Positions 17,709 through 26,193 of a stretch of DNA of 64,000 nucleotides are shown here, piece by piece. Source of the DNA: Xylanimonas ulmi (GTDB lineage: Bacteria; Actinomycetota; Actinomycetes; Actinomycetales; Cellulomonadaceae); contig NZ_SGWX01000001.1 in NCBI RefSeq assembly GCF_004216535.1, positions 1-64,000 on the forward strand, written 5' to 3'. Position numbers and translations under genes: made by a program. The notes beneath the pieces are model-generated. The model did not search any database. It was not told where the DNA came from and saw nothing but the letters and a program-made list of their open reading frames with translations. Within the stretch, counting starts at the first letter, position 1, and every line of letters begins with the position of its first letter.

Positions 17709-18650
17709 TCAGGGCGTCACAGACACCTCGAAGGTCGCGCCGTCGGGCAGGGCGCCCGCGCCGAAGAACGACGTCTCGAACCTGGCGCTGCCACCGGCCG
17801 GGAGCCGGTCGATGAATGTGAACGTGCTGCCGACGATCTCGCCCTCGGCGTTGCGGGCGACCACCGCCACGCGCAGCGAGGTCTGGTCCTCGGCGAACGT
17901 CGACGTCACGACGCCGGACACGCGTGTGGAGAACCGGTCGGTGGTCGAGTCGACGTCCGAGACGTCGAACGAGCCGATGCTGTCCGGGCGGATCGTGTTG
18001 GCCCGGGTGGGCTCCGGCCCGCGGACGTTCAACTCGGCGATGTCGTTGTCGCCGATCGAGAGGAAGGACCCCTCGATGACGGTGCGCCCGGGCAGGAGCG
18101 TGGCGAACGCGCTCGACGAGTCGAGGATGACGCCGTCCGCGTCCAGCGCCTCCACGGTGATGCGCGATCCGAGGCCGCCGGAGCGGGCGAAGACGAGGTC
18201 GGGGTTCGGGTTGTCGACGACGACGACGTACCACCAGCGCGACCCGTCGTCGCCGAAGGCGTGCTCGACGACGTTCAGCGGCTCGACGTCGGACGTGGCG
18301 GCGGCGTCCTCGGCGTCGGTCCCCGCGTCCGCCTCGGCGTCCGGGTCGGCGTCGTCGTCGGTCGGGTCGAGCGGCTGCCACGTGGACAGGTCGTCGGCCG
18401 CGTCCACGGTGTCGTCCGCCGCGCTGAGGAACGCGACGTTGATGGCGACGCCGACGACGAGGGCGGCCGAGCCCAGGATGACACCGGCCAGCGCCAGCCT
18501 CCTCCCGGCGCCGAGCCTCGCGGCCGCGCGCAGCCCGACGAAGGCCAGCACCGCGCCGACGACGCCCATGACGACGGCGCCGATGCCGAGCACAGGGACG
18601 ACCGAACCGAGCAGGCCGAGCAGCGCCAGGATGAACCCCACGGTGGCCAT
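17709..18650 (-). CDS. Membrane protein with DUF4190-like N-terminus and extracytoplasmic domain
   Basis: A 313-residue protein with three hydrophobic segments in the first 75 residues (TVGFILALLGLLGSVVPVLG, AVVMGVVGAVLAFVGL, LALAGVILGSAALVVGVAI), an acidic Asp/Ala-rich linker around 85-115, and a soluble C-terminal domain (WWYVVVVDNPNPDLVFARSG, then SARFETSFFG) resembling a FxLYD-like beta domain. In the same frame, a Pro/Ala-rich stretch of the kind normally found before the first helix continues upstream of ATG 18650 to about 18780 but has no start codon. Either translation begins at 18650 or the true start has been lost by mutation or a base error near 18720. Function unknown. Confidence 0.65.
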   Translation of the reverse strand: MATVGFILALLGLLGSVVPVLGIGAVVMGVVGAVLAFVGLRAAARLGAGRRLALAGVILGSAALVVGVAINVAFLSAADDTVDAADDLSTWQPLDPTDDDADPDAEADAGTDAEDAAATSDVEPLNVVEHAFGDDGSRWWYVVVVDNPNPDLVFARSGGLGSRITVEALDADGVILDSSSAFATLLPGRTVIEGSFLSIGDNDIAELNVRGPEPTRANTIRPDSIGSFDVSDVDSTTDRFSTRVSGVVTSTFAEDQTSLRVAVVARNAEGEIVGSTFTFIDRLPAGGSARFETSFFGAGALPDGATFEVSVTP

Positions 18651-19177
18651 CCCGTTGCCGGGCTTGGCGGACGCGGGGGGCGGGCTGACCGGGGCGGTCA
18701 GGTCAGGGGCGGGGGCAGGGGCAGCGACACTGGTTACTCCTGTGGGTGGGACCGGCGCTCCGGTCGTACCGGGAGTTCCTATCAGCCGGGCGCCGGGCCC
18801 CCAGTGCCACGGGCGCGATGCGGACGCGGTTGTGGCTCACGCTCCGCTCGCCCGTCGCCGCGGCGCACCGCCACGGCGCGCCGTGCGTCGAGGTGGCTGA
18901 TCGCGGCGTCCCCGATCCGGGCCAGGCTGTGCCGCTCGTCAGAGTCCACGTCTCCGTACTTGGAGCCGTCCACGCCGCGGAACCTCACGTGGTCCTATAC
19001 CTCACGGACCACCGCGTCGAGCAGGCGGGCGCGGCCGAGCCGGGCCGAGTTCGGCAGCAGGAAGCGCACCTGCGCGGCGATGTCGGCGATGTCGGCGGCT
19101 TTCACGCCCAGGAGAGTGGGCGTCCCGCGCGCCGAGGGCGGGCGGGAGCCCGTCAGACGAGCCGGTAGCGGACCGAG
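18651..19177. other. Region without an intact gene
   Basis: Open frames exist in several phases, but none is continuous or recognisable. On the minus strand two adjacent fragments look protein-like (KAADIADIAAQVRFLLPNSA near 19110-19050 and KYGDVDSDERHSLARIGDAA near 18960-18900), separated by an in-frame TAG. They may be remains of one gene. The downstream part joins the transposase remnant. Confidence 0.5.
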
Positions 19178-19743
19178 TCACCAGCCGCTCCGCGCGGGGC
19201 GGGAAAGGGGCCCAGTCGGACACGTCGCCGTGCCCGTGGGCGGCGGGCGCAGCCGATGAGCACGGACCCGAGGGCGGTCTTGGGCCGGCGCGCGCGTGGG
19301 AGATGACGAGCTGGACCCCGCCCAGGCCGCGGGCCGAAGGCGCCGCTGGAACGCGGTCCAGAACGTGCCGTCCTCGGAGTCGTCCACGTCGAACCCGAGG
19401 ACCGCACGGCGCTCGTCGGCGCGCGCTCCGGTCGCGGTCACGACGGCCTGGGACACGATCTGCCCGCCCTTGCCCGTGCCCAGAGCAGCGACGGGAAGAA
19501 CGACCGTTCGCAGCTTCGGGATCCGCAGGTCCAGGTCACCAGTCGTGGTCGTGAGCATCCGATACCGGGTCCGGGTGCGCTGGGTTGTGCGCGCACTGGT
19601 GCGTTCGAACGGGCCGCGCTGATCACGTCGGTCGCCTCCGCATCGATCAGCTCCTGGTAGAGCGTTTGGGTCGCGACCCTGATCCGGGCGCCATCGTGCG
19701 ATGTGCCCTTCCGTGAGTTCCCTAGTCCGGTCTCACTGACCAT
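19178..19743 (-). pseudogene. Broken IS256-family transposase remnant
   Basis: Segments of an IS256 (mutator-type) transposase lie in different frames. Near the 5' end, SHDGARIRVATQTLYQELID is the family N-terminus. After a frameshift near 19600, MLTTTTGDLDLRIPKLRT gives the conserved strand before the catalytic core. The expected continuation GSFFPSLL is only seen in a third frame. The frame then jumps to IVSQAVVTATGARADERRAV and VLGFDVDDSEDGTFWTAF, the region after the first catalytic Asp, so about 100 residues containing that Asp are deleted. The end is shifted again and lacks the C-terminus. It cannot be active; inverted repeats were not identified. Confidence 0.8.
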
Positions 19744-20055
19744 CGCACGATGGCCTTCTACGTCGTGGCCATGACGCTCAGGCCCGAGGAACCCACCACC
19801 CCCGGGACGTCACCTGGCGACGGTGGTCGGGGCGGGTTTGAGTGCTCTGGCCGGATCAGCGACAACGTGGGTGCTGGTGCGGGTGAGTGCTGGTGGCAGT
19901 ACCACTCGACGGCGCGGCGTTGGTGGTCGGACGTCATCCCGCGGTGGCGGCGTAGTAGGTCGCCCAACTTGAAGAGCGCGCGATTGGCTCCGCATTTGGA
20001 GAGACCGATGCCGAGGAGTCGCACCGGGCACGGCTCGGCGAATGGCCTGCCACGC
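19744..20055. other. Gap without recognisable genes
   Basis: Between the transposase remnant and the DUF1684 fragment no frame resembles a protein family. The sequence contains a short repeat, ATCGCACGATGG near 19742, close to CCATCGTGCGATG near 19690, which form an inverted pair flanking the transposase start and may relate to the element edge. Confidence 0.35.
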
Positions 20056-20505
20056 CTACGCGGTGGCGAAGCGGGGCTTCTTCTCTCCGGCTCGCACGGG
20101 CGTCGTGGCGAAGCGGTTGGACGGCGGCGCCAGTGGGCAGTTGAACTGGTCGCTGAAGCCGCACGGGGGGACGACGGCGCGGTTGAAGTCGAGGACGACA
20201 TCGGCCGTGCGATCGCGCTCGCCTTCGGGGAGCGCGACGTGGAGGAACCGGCCCGCGCCGTACGTCTCCGAACCCGTCGTCGCGTCGGCGAAGACAACGA
20301 GGAGCGTGTCGCCATTGTCGAGCGTCGTCAGCCGGTGGTCGGCTTCGCCGACCCGCACCACAATCTGGCCGGGGGCGTCGTGGGTTCGGGTGCGGCCGCC
20401 GTCGCGCAGATGCTCGAACGCGGCGGTCGCGCCGACCGGATTGGGCTCGTAGCGGCCGCTGAGAATCCACGACGGGTCGTACGGATACGTGTCGACCCCC
20501 TCGAA
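20056..20505 (-). pseudogene. DUF1684 protein, 5'-truncated remnant
   Basis: The last 149 codons of a DUF1684 gene. [33 protein letters not shown] and [15 protein letters not shown] match the two intact DUF1684 proteins at 25335 and 28393 (FADATSGAETF and VTLDFNRAYLPPFAF). The N-terminal half is missing. Homology stops at about 20505, where a fragment of an ABC ATPase begins on the opposite strand. No start codon or ribosome site precedes the fragment, so it is not expected to make a functional protein. Confidence 0.8.
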
Positions 20506-20880
20506 GGGATCGCGCGCGCGATCTCGGTGCGCCCCGCGTTCATCATGTGCGACGAGCCCGTCTCGGCGCTGGACGTGTCGATCCAGGCCCAGATCGTGCG
20601 GTTGCTGCGGTCGTTGCAGTCCGACCTCGGGCTGACGTACCTGTTCATCTCGCACGACCTGTCCGTAGTCCGTGACATCGCGACCCGCGTGGCCGTCATG
20701 TACCGAGGGAAGGTGGTCGAGGTCGGCCCGACGGAGCAGATCTTCACCGACCCGCAGCACGAGTACACGCGTGCGTTGCTCTCCGCGATCCCGATCGCCG
20801 ACCCTCGCCGGGCCCGGGCGTGGCAGACTCGCCTTGGTCCGTCTGGGCCGCGAGGGCAACAAGGCAGACAAGAGGACTGA
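20506..20880 (+). pseudogene. Oligopeptide/dipeptide ABC transporter ATPase, C-terminal remnant
   Basis: The sequence begins just after the LSGGQ signature position with [20 protein letters not shown] (Walker B, D-loop SALDVS), then [12 protein letters not shown] (His switch), and the Opp/Dpp-type tail [15 protein letters not shown] and [13 protein letters not shown]. Walker A, the Q-loop and the signature itself are absent, so the fragment cannot hydrolyse ATP. It ends at a TGA five bases before the DUF5302 gene. The 5' boundary coincides with the break in the DUF1684 fragment, so one rearrangement joined the two remnants. Confidence 0.85.
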
Positions 20881-20884
20881 TCGC

Positions 20885-21085
20885 ATGCCGTCCGACGACA
20901 CGCACGAAGCACCGACGAGGCCCACGCCGTCGCAGGAGGCGAGAGCGAAGTTCCGCGAGGCTCTTGAGCGCAAGGCGTCGGCCACCACGCGCCACAACGA
21001 GGGGCAGCGCAACCGCGGCTCCGTCACGGGCTCCGAAACGTCAGGACCCACCCAGCGCAGGTTCCGTCGCAAGAGCGGCGGCTGA
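20885..21085 (+). CDS. DUF5302 small protein
   Basis: A 66-residue, very hydrophilic protein with the family ends KFREALERK near residue 20 and RRFRRKSGG at the C-terminus, matching actinobacterial DUF5302 proteins. It is probably disordered and basic at the end; function unknown. The ATG is preceded by AAGAGGA. Its gene is intact although its upstream neighbour is a fragment, so it may have its own promoter inside that fragment. A strong hairpin follows 37 bases downstream. Confidence 0.8.
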   Translation: MPSDDTHEAPTRPTPSQEARAKFREALERKASATTRHNEGQRNRGSVTGSETSGPTQRRFRRKSGG

Positions 21086-21122
21086 CCGACCCCGGCAGGT
21101 CGCGGCCTGCACGCGTTCCGAG

Positions 21123-21161
21123 ATGACGGCCCCCGCAGCCGATTGCTGCGGGGGCCGTCAT
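21123..21161. terminator. 17-bp perfect hairpin after the DUF5302 gene
   Basis: Arms 21123-21139 and 21145-21161 are perfect reverse complements around a five-base loop, forming a very stable bidirectional terminator candidate without a T-tract. Confidence 0.8.
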
Positions 21162-21505
21162 GTCCGCAGGGCCGGTGGCGGGGCCCGGTGGCGCTCCGCG
21201 GGATCGGCGACGACGCCGGCGCCGTGACGTCCTCGGGGTTGTGCCCGGCGAGTCTGCCCGCGATCTCATCGCGCGCCGTCTGAGCGACGGCTCCAGTTCG
21301 ATGACCCGACGCGGCCGTACCCGCGCCCGCCGGACAGGTGCGCTGTGGGGAACCTCACCGGGCAGCGTCCCGGCGCCGGCGTCAGACCAGCAGCTCGGAC
21401 GGCGTCGGTCTCATTGAGGAGATCAGGTCCGTGGGGGCGGACCGTTGGCGCCTGCGGCTGTTCGCGGCCTTGAGCGCCGATCGAGCTTGAGGAAGGGGAA
21501 CCACA
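21162..21505. other. Upstream region of the surface protein gene
   Basis: No gene supported. An 85-codon plus-strand frame (21160-21417) is arginine-rich with no family features and is probably noncoding. The segment should contain the surface-protein promoter; I see no convincing -35/-10 pair. GAGGAAGGGG at 21488-21497 is the ribosome site of the next gene. Confidence 0.4.
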
Positions 21506-24181
21506 ATGGTGTGGACCACAAGGCTCTTCACGCAGGGGAGGTCTGCCGACTCGGTCGGCGGGCCACGACGAAGCGGACCACGACGAGGCGGACCGTGCTG
21601 GCCGCACGCCCTCGGCGCGCAGGGGCGATCGCGACGAAAGGCACGTCTCTGGGTGCGCAGGCTCGGGGCGGCGATCATGAGCGCATTGCTCGGCGTCGGC
21701 CTTGTGATCACACCGGTGGGTCCGAGCGTCGCGGCCGGAACCGGGACTCGTCTCGACATCGAGAACCAGTTCATCTCGGTGGGCACGGCGTTCGGCGTCT
21801 ACGTTCCCGAGGGCGGGACGCTTGACCTCGACCTGCACATCTTCGCTCACCGGGACACCGACCGGTCGGTCCCGAGTCTGCGCATCATCGTCACCTCGCC
21901 GTCAGGCGAGCGCACGGAGTTCAATCCGGAGATCACGCCTCAGGTCGTCAAGAAGCAGTGGTTCCGCAAGGCGAACCTGAGCGACACGTCGGCGGGTGTC
22001 TGGTCGATCGCCGCATTTGGTGGCAGTCCGCTGGCGCAGATCCCGACGATTGACGCCGACGCCCGAGTTCCGTCCCGTCGGGTCTATTACGGCCCCGAGA
22101 GCGCGATCACACCGCGGGACGCCTCCGGTGCGGCCCTTGACGGTCACGTGTGGGCTGAGGTGCTCACAGGGTGGAACGACTCGAAAGAGTATGGCAAGTT
22201 CAAGAACGCCCCCGCGGTCGCCGGCTCAGACCGCACCCTCTATCACCTTTCGAGACTCGGTGTGCTCTATCAGTCGATCGAGCACGGATTCGATGGGATC
22301 TACTCCAGTCTCCTGACCGACAATTACGGCGTGGTTGGCGCGGGGACGTGCGCGCGCACGTACAAGTCGAGCATCTTGACCAAGCCGCCCCGGGCCTCCG
22401 CTGCGTGTCCCGGGTTTGTCCAGTATCGGATTTTTCTTGAGCCGCCCAGCGCTGACCTTCCGACGCAGACGGCGAAATGGTTCGACGGTCGAACCGAGGA
22501 CACCTGGGTGAGGCCGATCTACGCCCCCACGAGCCTCGAGTCGGTGCGATATGCGCCGGATGGCGCGCGCTTGGCGGCGTCGCAGTGGGGAGGCGTGTTC
22601 ACGGCCGAGGCGACGGGCATGGAGGGCAACCTCGTCACAGAGATCGACACCAATGGAAATGGCGTCTACACCGACGCGGTGGACACCCGTCTGGAGTCGA
22701 TCGGCGTTCCCGGGGGAACACTGAAGGTCACGTGGGATGGGAAGAACGGCAAAGGGGAGCAGTTGTCCTTGAATGCTCCGGTGCGCGCGCGCTTGAGTTG
22801 GGATATGGCCGCAGAGATCCATATCCTCTCCATGGACATCGAAGCTCGGACCGAGGGGATCGAGATCAAGATGCTCGAAGGACCTCGTCCGGGAGACCAG
22901 ATCGTCCGCTGGGATGACAGTGAAGTCGCGGCCGATCTCGCTGGCGTGGCGGTTGTGGGTGTGCGCCCCGATCCGATCTCCACGGGCGGTCCTTCGGAGA
23001 ACGGAGTCGACTCCGCGGGCGGAGTGCACCGGTGGGGCGAGTACATCGTCAGCGCGAACAAGGTCGCACCCATCCCCGGCTCCTGGGCCGATCACTCCAT
23101 GATCGACGACTACAACATCTTCGTCGAGCACTCCGAGATCGAACTCGCGCTGGACGCCGCAATCGCGATCAGCAAGGCCTCCTCGCACGACGCGGCGGCC
23201 GGCGCCCTCGCCCCGGGCGACGTGGTGACCCACACCGTCGAGATGCGCAACTCGGGCAGCCTCGACCTTCCCGGGCAGACGGTCGTCGACGACGTGAGCG
23301 ATGTCCTGACGCGCGGTGACGTCGTCGTGGACTCGCTTCAGGCATCGAGCGGAGCGGCCGTCTTTGACGCGAAGGCGAAGGCGATCCGATGGACCGGGGA
23401 TCTGGGCCGAGCCGGCGTCACGGAGGACCCCGACGTTCCCGACACGGTGACGGTCTCCTATCGAGTCTCGGTCAAGGCGACTGAGGGGATCGTGACGGAC
23501 GGGGAGGTGGTCGACAACGCCTGCGTCGAGGGCCGGGTCGGCGACGACGGGGCCGCGTTCTGTGACAGTGTGCGCGACCCCGTCGACTTCCCGGCGTGGG
23601 GGTTGGACCTGACCAAGGTGGGCAGGAACCTCGACGGCTCGGTGACCACCGGGCTCGAAGGCGCCGGTTTCGAGTTGCGCGTCGACGACGGCGGGGCCCC
23701 GGGGGACATGGCGACGAGGACCGTCGTGAACGACGTCGCGCACACGACGTCGGCGCAGGACGTCACGATCGACGCGGTCGTCGACACCCCAGGCCTCTAT
23801 CGGGCGCGCGCGGTTCCACCGGGCACGTATTGGCTTGTCGAGGTGCAGCCCCCGCCCCCGTACGCGCTGGCGGCGAACCCGGTCTGCCTGCGGGCGACGG
23901 CTGATCGGGTTGACGGCGTGTGGGCACAGCGCCTCACGCTGTGTGAGGGCAGTGACACGCTGGTCTCGACACCTCAGGTGGTGGTCGATGGGAGCGACGG
24001 GTCGGATGCCCAGTTCGCGCTCACCTTCACCAACAACCATCCCCTCACCATGCCGCGCACCGGTGGGTCGGACGGGACGCGCCTGGTCTCGCTGGCCGCC
24101 GGATCCCTCGCGATCGCCGTGATGGGAGTGTCCATCTGGCGTCGCAGGAGGCCCACGGTGATGTCGCGGGGGGATCAGTGA
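21506..24181 (+). CDS. Wall-anchored surface protein with DUF11-type and SpaA/Cna-B-like domains
   Basis: An 891-residue secreted protein. The N-terminus has an unusually long basic pre-region (about 50 residues) then a signal peptide core (AAIMSALLGVGLVITPV, cleavage near VAAG). A large unique domain follows, rich in Tyr/Trp, from about 75 to 540. Residues about 550-690 carry a DUF11-like conserved repeat (GDVVTHTVEMRNSGSLDLPG, then DTVTVSYRVSV). Residues about 700-830 resemble a SpaA/Cna-B prealbumin-like domain (WGLDLTKVGRNLDG, PPGTYWLVEVQPP). The C-terminus has a sorting signal: MPRTGG, a hydrophobic segment (LVSLAAGSLAIAVMGVSIW) and RRRR. MPRTG is a variant of LPxTG. No sortase gene lies in the window. 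It may function as an adhesin or pilus-like component. Confidence 0.82.
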   Translation: MVWTTRLFTQGRSADSVGGPRRSGPRRGGPCWPHALGAQGRSRRKARLWVRRLGAAIMSALLGVGLVITPVGPSVAAGTGTRLDIENQFISVGTAFGVYVPEGGTLDLDLHIFAHRDTDRSVPSLRIIVTSPSGERTEFNPEITPQVVKKQWFRKANLSDTSAGVWSIAAFGGSPLAQIPTIDADARVPSRRVYYGPESAITPRDASGAALDGHVWAEVLTGWNDSKEYGKFKNAPAVAGSDRTLYHLSRLGVLYQSIEHGFDGIYSSLLTDNYGVVGAGTCARTYKSSILTKPPRASAACPGFVQYRIFLEPPSADLPTQTAKWFDGRTEDTWVRPIYAPTSLESVRYAPDGARLAASQWGGVFTAEATGMEGNLVTEIDTNGNGVYTDAVDTRLESIGVPGGTLKVTWDGKNGKGEQLSLNAPVRARLSWDMAAEIHILSMDIEARTEGIEIKMLEGPRPGDQIVRWDDSEVAADLAGVAVVGVRPDPISTGGPSENGVDSAGGVHRWGEYIVSANKVAPIPGSWADHSMIDDYNIFVEHSEIELALDAAIAISKASSHDAAAGALAPGDVVTHTVEMRNSGSLDLPGQTVVDDVSDVLTRGDVVVDSLQASSGAAVFDAKAKAIRWTGDLGRAGVTEDPDVPDTVTVSYRVSVKATEGIVTDGEVVDNACVEGRVGDDGAAFCDSVRDPVDFPAWGLDLTKVGRNLDGSVTTGLEGAGFELRVDDGGAPGDMATRTVVNDVAHTTSAQDVTIDAVVDTPGLYRARAVPPGTYWLVEVQPPPPYALAANPVCLRATADRVDGVWAQRLTLCEGSDTLVSTPQVVVDGSDGSDAQFALTFTNNHPLTMPRTGGSDGTRLVSLAAGSLAIAVMGVSIWRRRRPTVMSRGDQ

Positions 24182-24219
24182 GCCTCTGAGGCCGGACGGC
24201 GCGCGCGGGGCGAACGCCG

Positions 24220-25311
24220 TCAGCCCGCGGTCAGCTGGTGCACATAGCCGTCGGCCGGGTTGAAGTCGGTGATGCCGAGGTACTCCTGCGCCCAGCGCGT
24301 GACGTAGTCCAGGGGGTCGACGTCGCGGTACAGCTCGGGGTAGGCCCACTTGGCGAAGAAGAGCGGCGTGATCTGGTTGCCGGCGAGGTCGAAGGCCCAG
24401 GCGTTGTACAGGAACGTGTTCCCGCTCGTGACGGCGTCGAGCTGCGCCCAGCCGGGCTGACTGGTCAGCTCGGCGGCCTTGGCGGCGTAGTCGGCGTCGC
24501 TCGTGCCGCCGTAGATGTTCGTCGTCTCGACGGCGATCAGGTCGGGGCTCCCGGCGATCACGGCCTCGGGGTCGATGTCGATCTGGTTCCCGGCGACGTC
24601 CGCGAACAAGTTGCGCACTCCGGCGGCCTGGATCGCGAAGTTCTTGCCGCCCTCGTTCCCGGTGCTCTTGCCGGCGGAGTCCTGGTAGAACAGGACGGCC
24701 TGCTTCGCCGGGTCCTGGGGGCTGCGCTCAAGGAGCGTGGCGATGTCGTCGGAGAAGGCGTGGACCTTGGCGGCCTCCTCCTGACGGCCGAGGACCTTCG
24801 CCGCCAGGTCGATGGACGCGTCCCACTGGTCGAAGACCCAGGTGCTCAGCACGACGACAGGGATGTCGAACGCCTCGAGCGAGCTCGCGAGCTCCTGCCA
24901 GCCGTGATTGCGGTAGATGAGGACGACGTCGGCGCCCTTGGCCACGATGGCCTCGGCGTTGAGCTCGGTGCCGTTCGCGCCGACCGAGAGGCTCTCGGGC
25001 AGCTTCGAGGCCGCCAGGCGCTCGATGGTCTGCTCGTCGGTGCCGACGATCTGGTCACGCGCTCCGAGCGCCAGTGCGAGGTCGACGTTGAAGCTGCCGA
25101 TGACGACGGCGCGCTGTGCGGGACCGTCGAGGTGGACGGCACGGCCCTGGTCGTCGACGACGTCGACGGCCGCCGACGTCGCGGGCCCCGCCTGGGGCTC
25201 GGCGCCGGCCGAGGTGGGGGCGCATCCGGCGGCGGCCCCGAGGAGGGCTGCGGCGGTGATCAGCGCGGTGGCGTGGCGGGCGATGGCGTGGCGGGCGATG
25301 GCGCGGGTCAT
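24220..25311 (-). CDS. Iron-complex/cofactor-type ABC transporter substrate-binding lipoprotein (FecB/BtuF class)
   Basis: A 363-residue lipoprotein: signal peptide ending AALLGAAAGC with Cys as the lipidation site, then a periplasmic-binding protein of the type III (FecB/BtuF, PF01497) fold: RAVVIGSFNVDLALALG, VGTDEQTIERLA, AIVAKGADVVLIYRNHG, PDLIAVETTNIYGG and GNTFLYNAW. The substrate cannot be read; siderophore, haem or corrinoid are all possible. It is the last gene of the minus-strand transporter operon, following DUF1684 after 23 bases. AGGAG lies before the ATG. The order permease-ATPase-DUF1684-binding protein is unusual because the binding protein comes last. Confidence 0.88.
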   Translation of the reverse strand: MTRAIARHAIARHATALITAAALLGAAAGCAPTSAGAEPQAGPATSAAVDVVDDQGRAVHLDGPAQRAVVIGSFNVDLALALGARDQIVGTDEQTIERLAASKLPESLSVGANGTELNAEAIVAKGADVVLIYRNHGWQELASSLEAFDIPVVVLSTWVFDQWDASIDLAAKVLGRQEEAAKVHAFSDDIATLLERSPQDPAKQAVLFYQDSAGKSTGNEGGKNFAIQAAGVRNLFADVAGNQIDIDPEAVIAGSPDLIAVETTNIYGGTSDADYAAKAAELTSQPGWAQLDAVTSGNTFLYNAWAFDLAGNQITPLFFAKWAYPELYRDVDPLDYVTRWAQEYLGITDFNPADGYVHQLTAG

Positions 25312-25334
25312 GGGTGTGACTCCTGGGGTGCTGG

Positions 25335-26138
25335 TCAGGGACGGAGGAGGGGCAGGGTCTCGCCTGCGGTGACGGCGAACGGCAGCCGGTTCGCGGCCGG
25401 CGGCAGCGGGCACGAGTGGCTTGGCGCGAACGCGAACGGCGGCAGGTAGGCGCGGTTGAAGTCGAGCGTGACGACGTCGGACTCGCCCGGGTCGGGCAGC
25501 AGCAGGAACCGGAAGCGGAACGTCTCGGCGCCGCTGGTCGCGTCCGCGAAGGACACCATGAGGCCTGGCTTGCCCGGCACCGGGCTGCGGAAGGCGAGCA
25601 GCTCGTGCTCGGCGCCGTCGTAGGGGAAGACGATGCGGCCGACGAGCTCGCGGTCGTAGATCTCGCCGTCGGACTGGTCGGTGACCAGGCGGGAGCCCGG
25701 GGCGCTGCGCACCAGACGGCCTTCGATGACCCAGGCGGGGTCGGCGTCGAACGTGCCGAAGCCCTCAAGCGCGGCGCGCGACGGGTTCTCGTGGTCGAAG
25801 ACGCGCAGGGCCTGGTCCTCCAGACGGCGGAACCAGGCGAGGATCAGGCGCCCGTGGCGGACCTCCTGTCCCTGACGCAGCACGATCGTGCCGTCGGTGA
25901 CGGCTGGGCCGTCCCCGACAACCTGCACGTCACCTGTGGTGAGGCCTTCGGCGTGGACCTCGGCGCCGCGCGCGAACCAGCGTCCGGGCAGGTCGGGGAG
26001 CGCCTGCGGGGTGGGGGTGAGCCAGTAGGTGCCGACGACGGCGGCGCTGCCGTACGGGCCGGTGACGGCCCGCAGACGGCTGGCGCGCCAGCGCTCGAGC
26101 CCTGCGGCCCAGGTGGTGTCGGTCGTGGTGATGGTCAT
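25335..26138 (-). CDS. DUF1684 protein embedded in a FecBCD-type transporter operon
   Basis: A 267-residue intact DUF1684 protein. Family blocks are the N-terminal TWAAGLERWRASRLRAVTGP, FDADPAWVIEGRL, VSFADATSGAETFRFRFL, VVTLDFNRAYLPPFAF and a Cys-Pro motif CPLPPAANRLPF. It has no signal peptide or membrane helices and is expected in the cytoplasm. DUF1684 has no established biochemical role. The gene sits between the transporter ATPase (56 bases upstream) and the binding protein (23 bases downstream), so co-transcription suggests a part in handling the imported compound, which is an inference. AAAGGAA precedes the ATG. Confidence 0.85.
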   Translation of the reverse strand: MTITTTDTTWAAGLERWRASRLRAVTGPYGSAAVVGTYWLTPTPQALPDLPGRWFARGAEVHAEGLTTGDVQVVGDGPAVTDGTIVLRQGQEVRHGRLILAWFRRLEDQALRVFDHENPSRAALEGFGTFDADPAWVIEGRLVRSAPGSRLVTDQSDGEIYDRELVGRIVFPYDGAEHELLAFRSPVPGKPGLMVSFADATSGAETFRFRFLLLPDPGESDVVTLDFNRAYLPPFAFAPSHSCPLPPAANRLPFAVTAGETLPLLRP

Positions 26139-26193
26139 GCGGGTTCCTTTGGTCGGGGTGAGAACGTCGCGGGTGGAACGGGGTGTGACGAGG

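Noticed and set aside
18990-19003. Fifth dre-like site GGTCCTATACC
   Set aside because: An extra base breaks the dyad, and it lies in decayed sequence with no promoter or relevant gene.
21160-21417. Arginine-rich 85-codon frame
   Set aside because: No homology features, no ribosome site; typical random frame in high-GC DNA.
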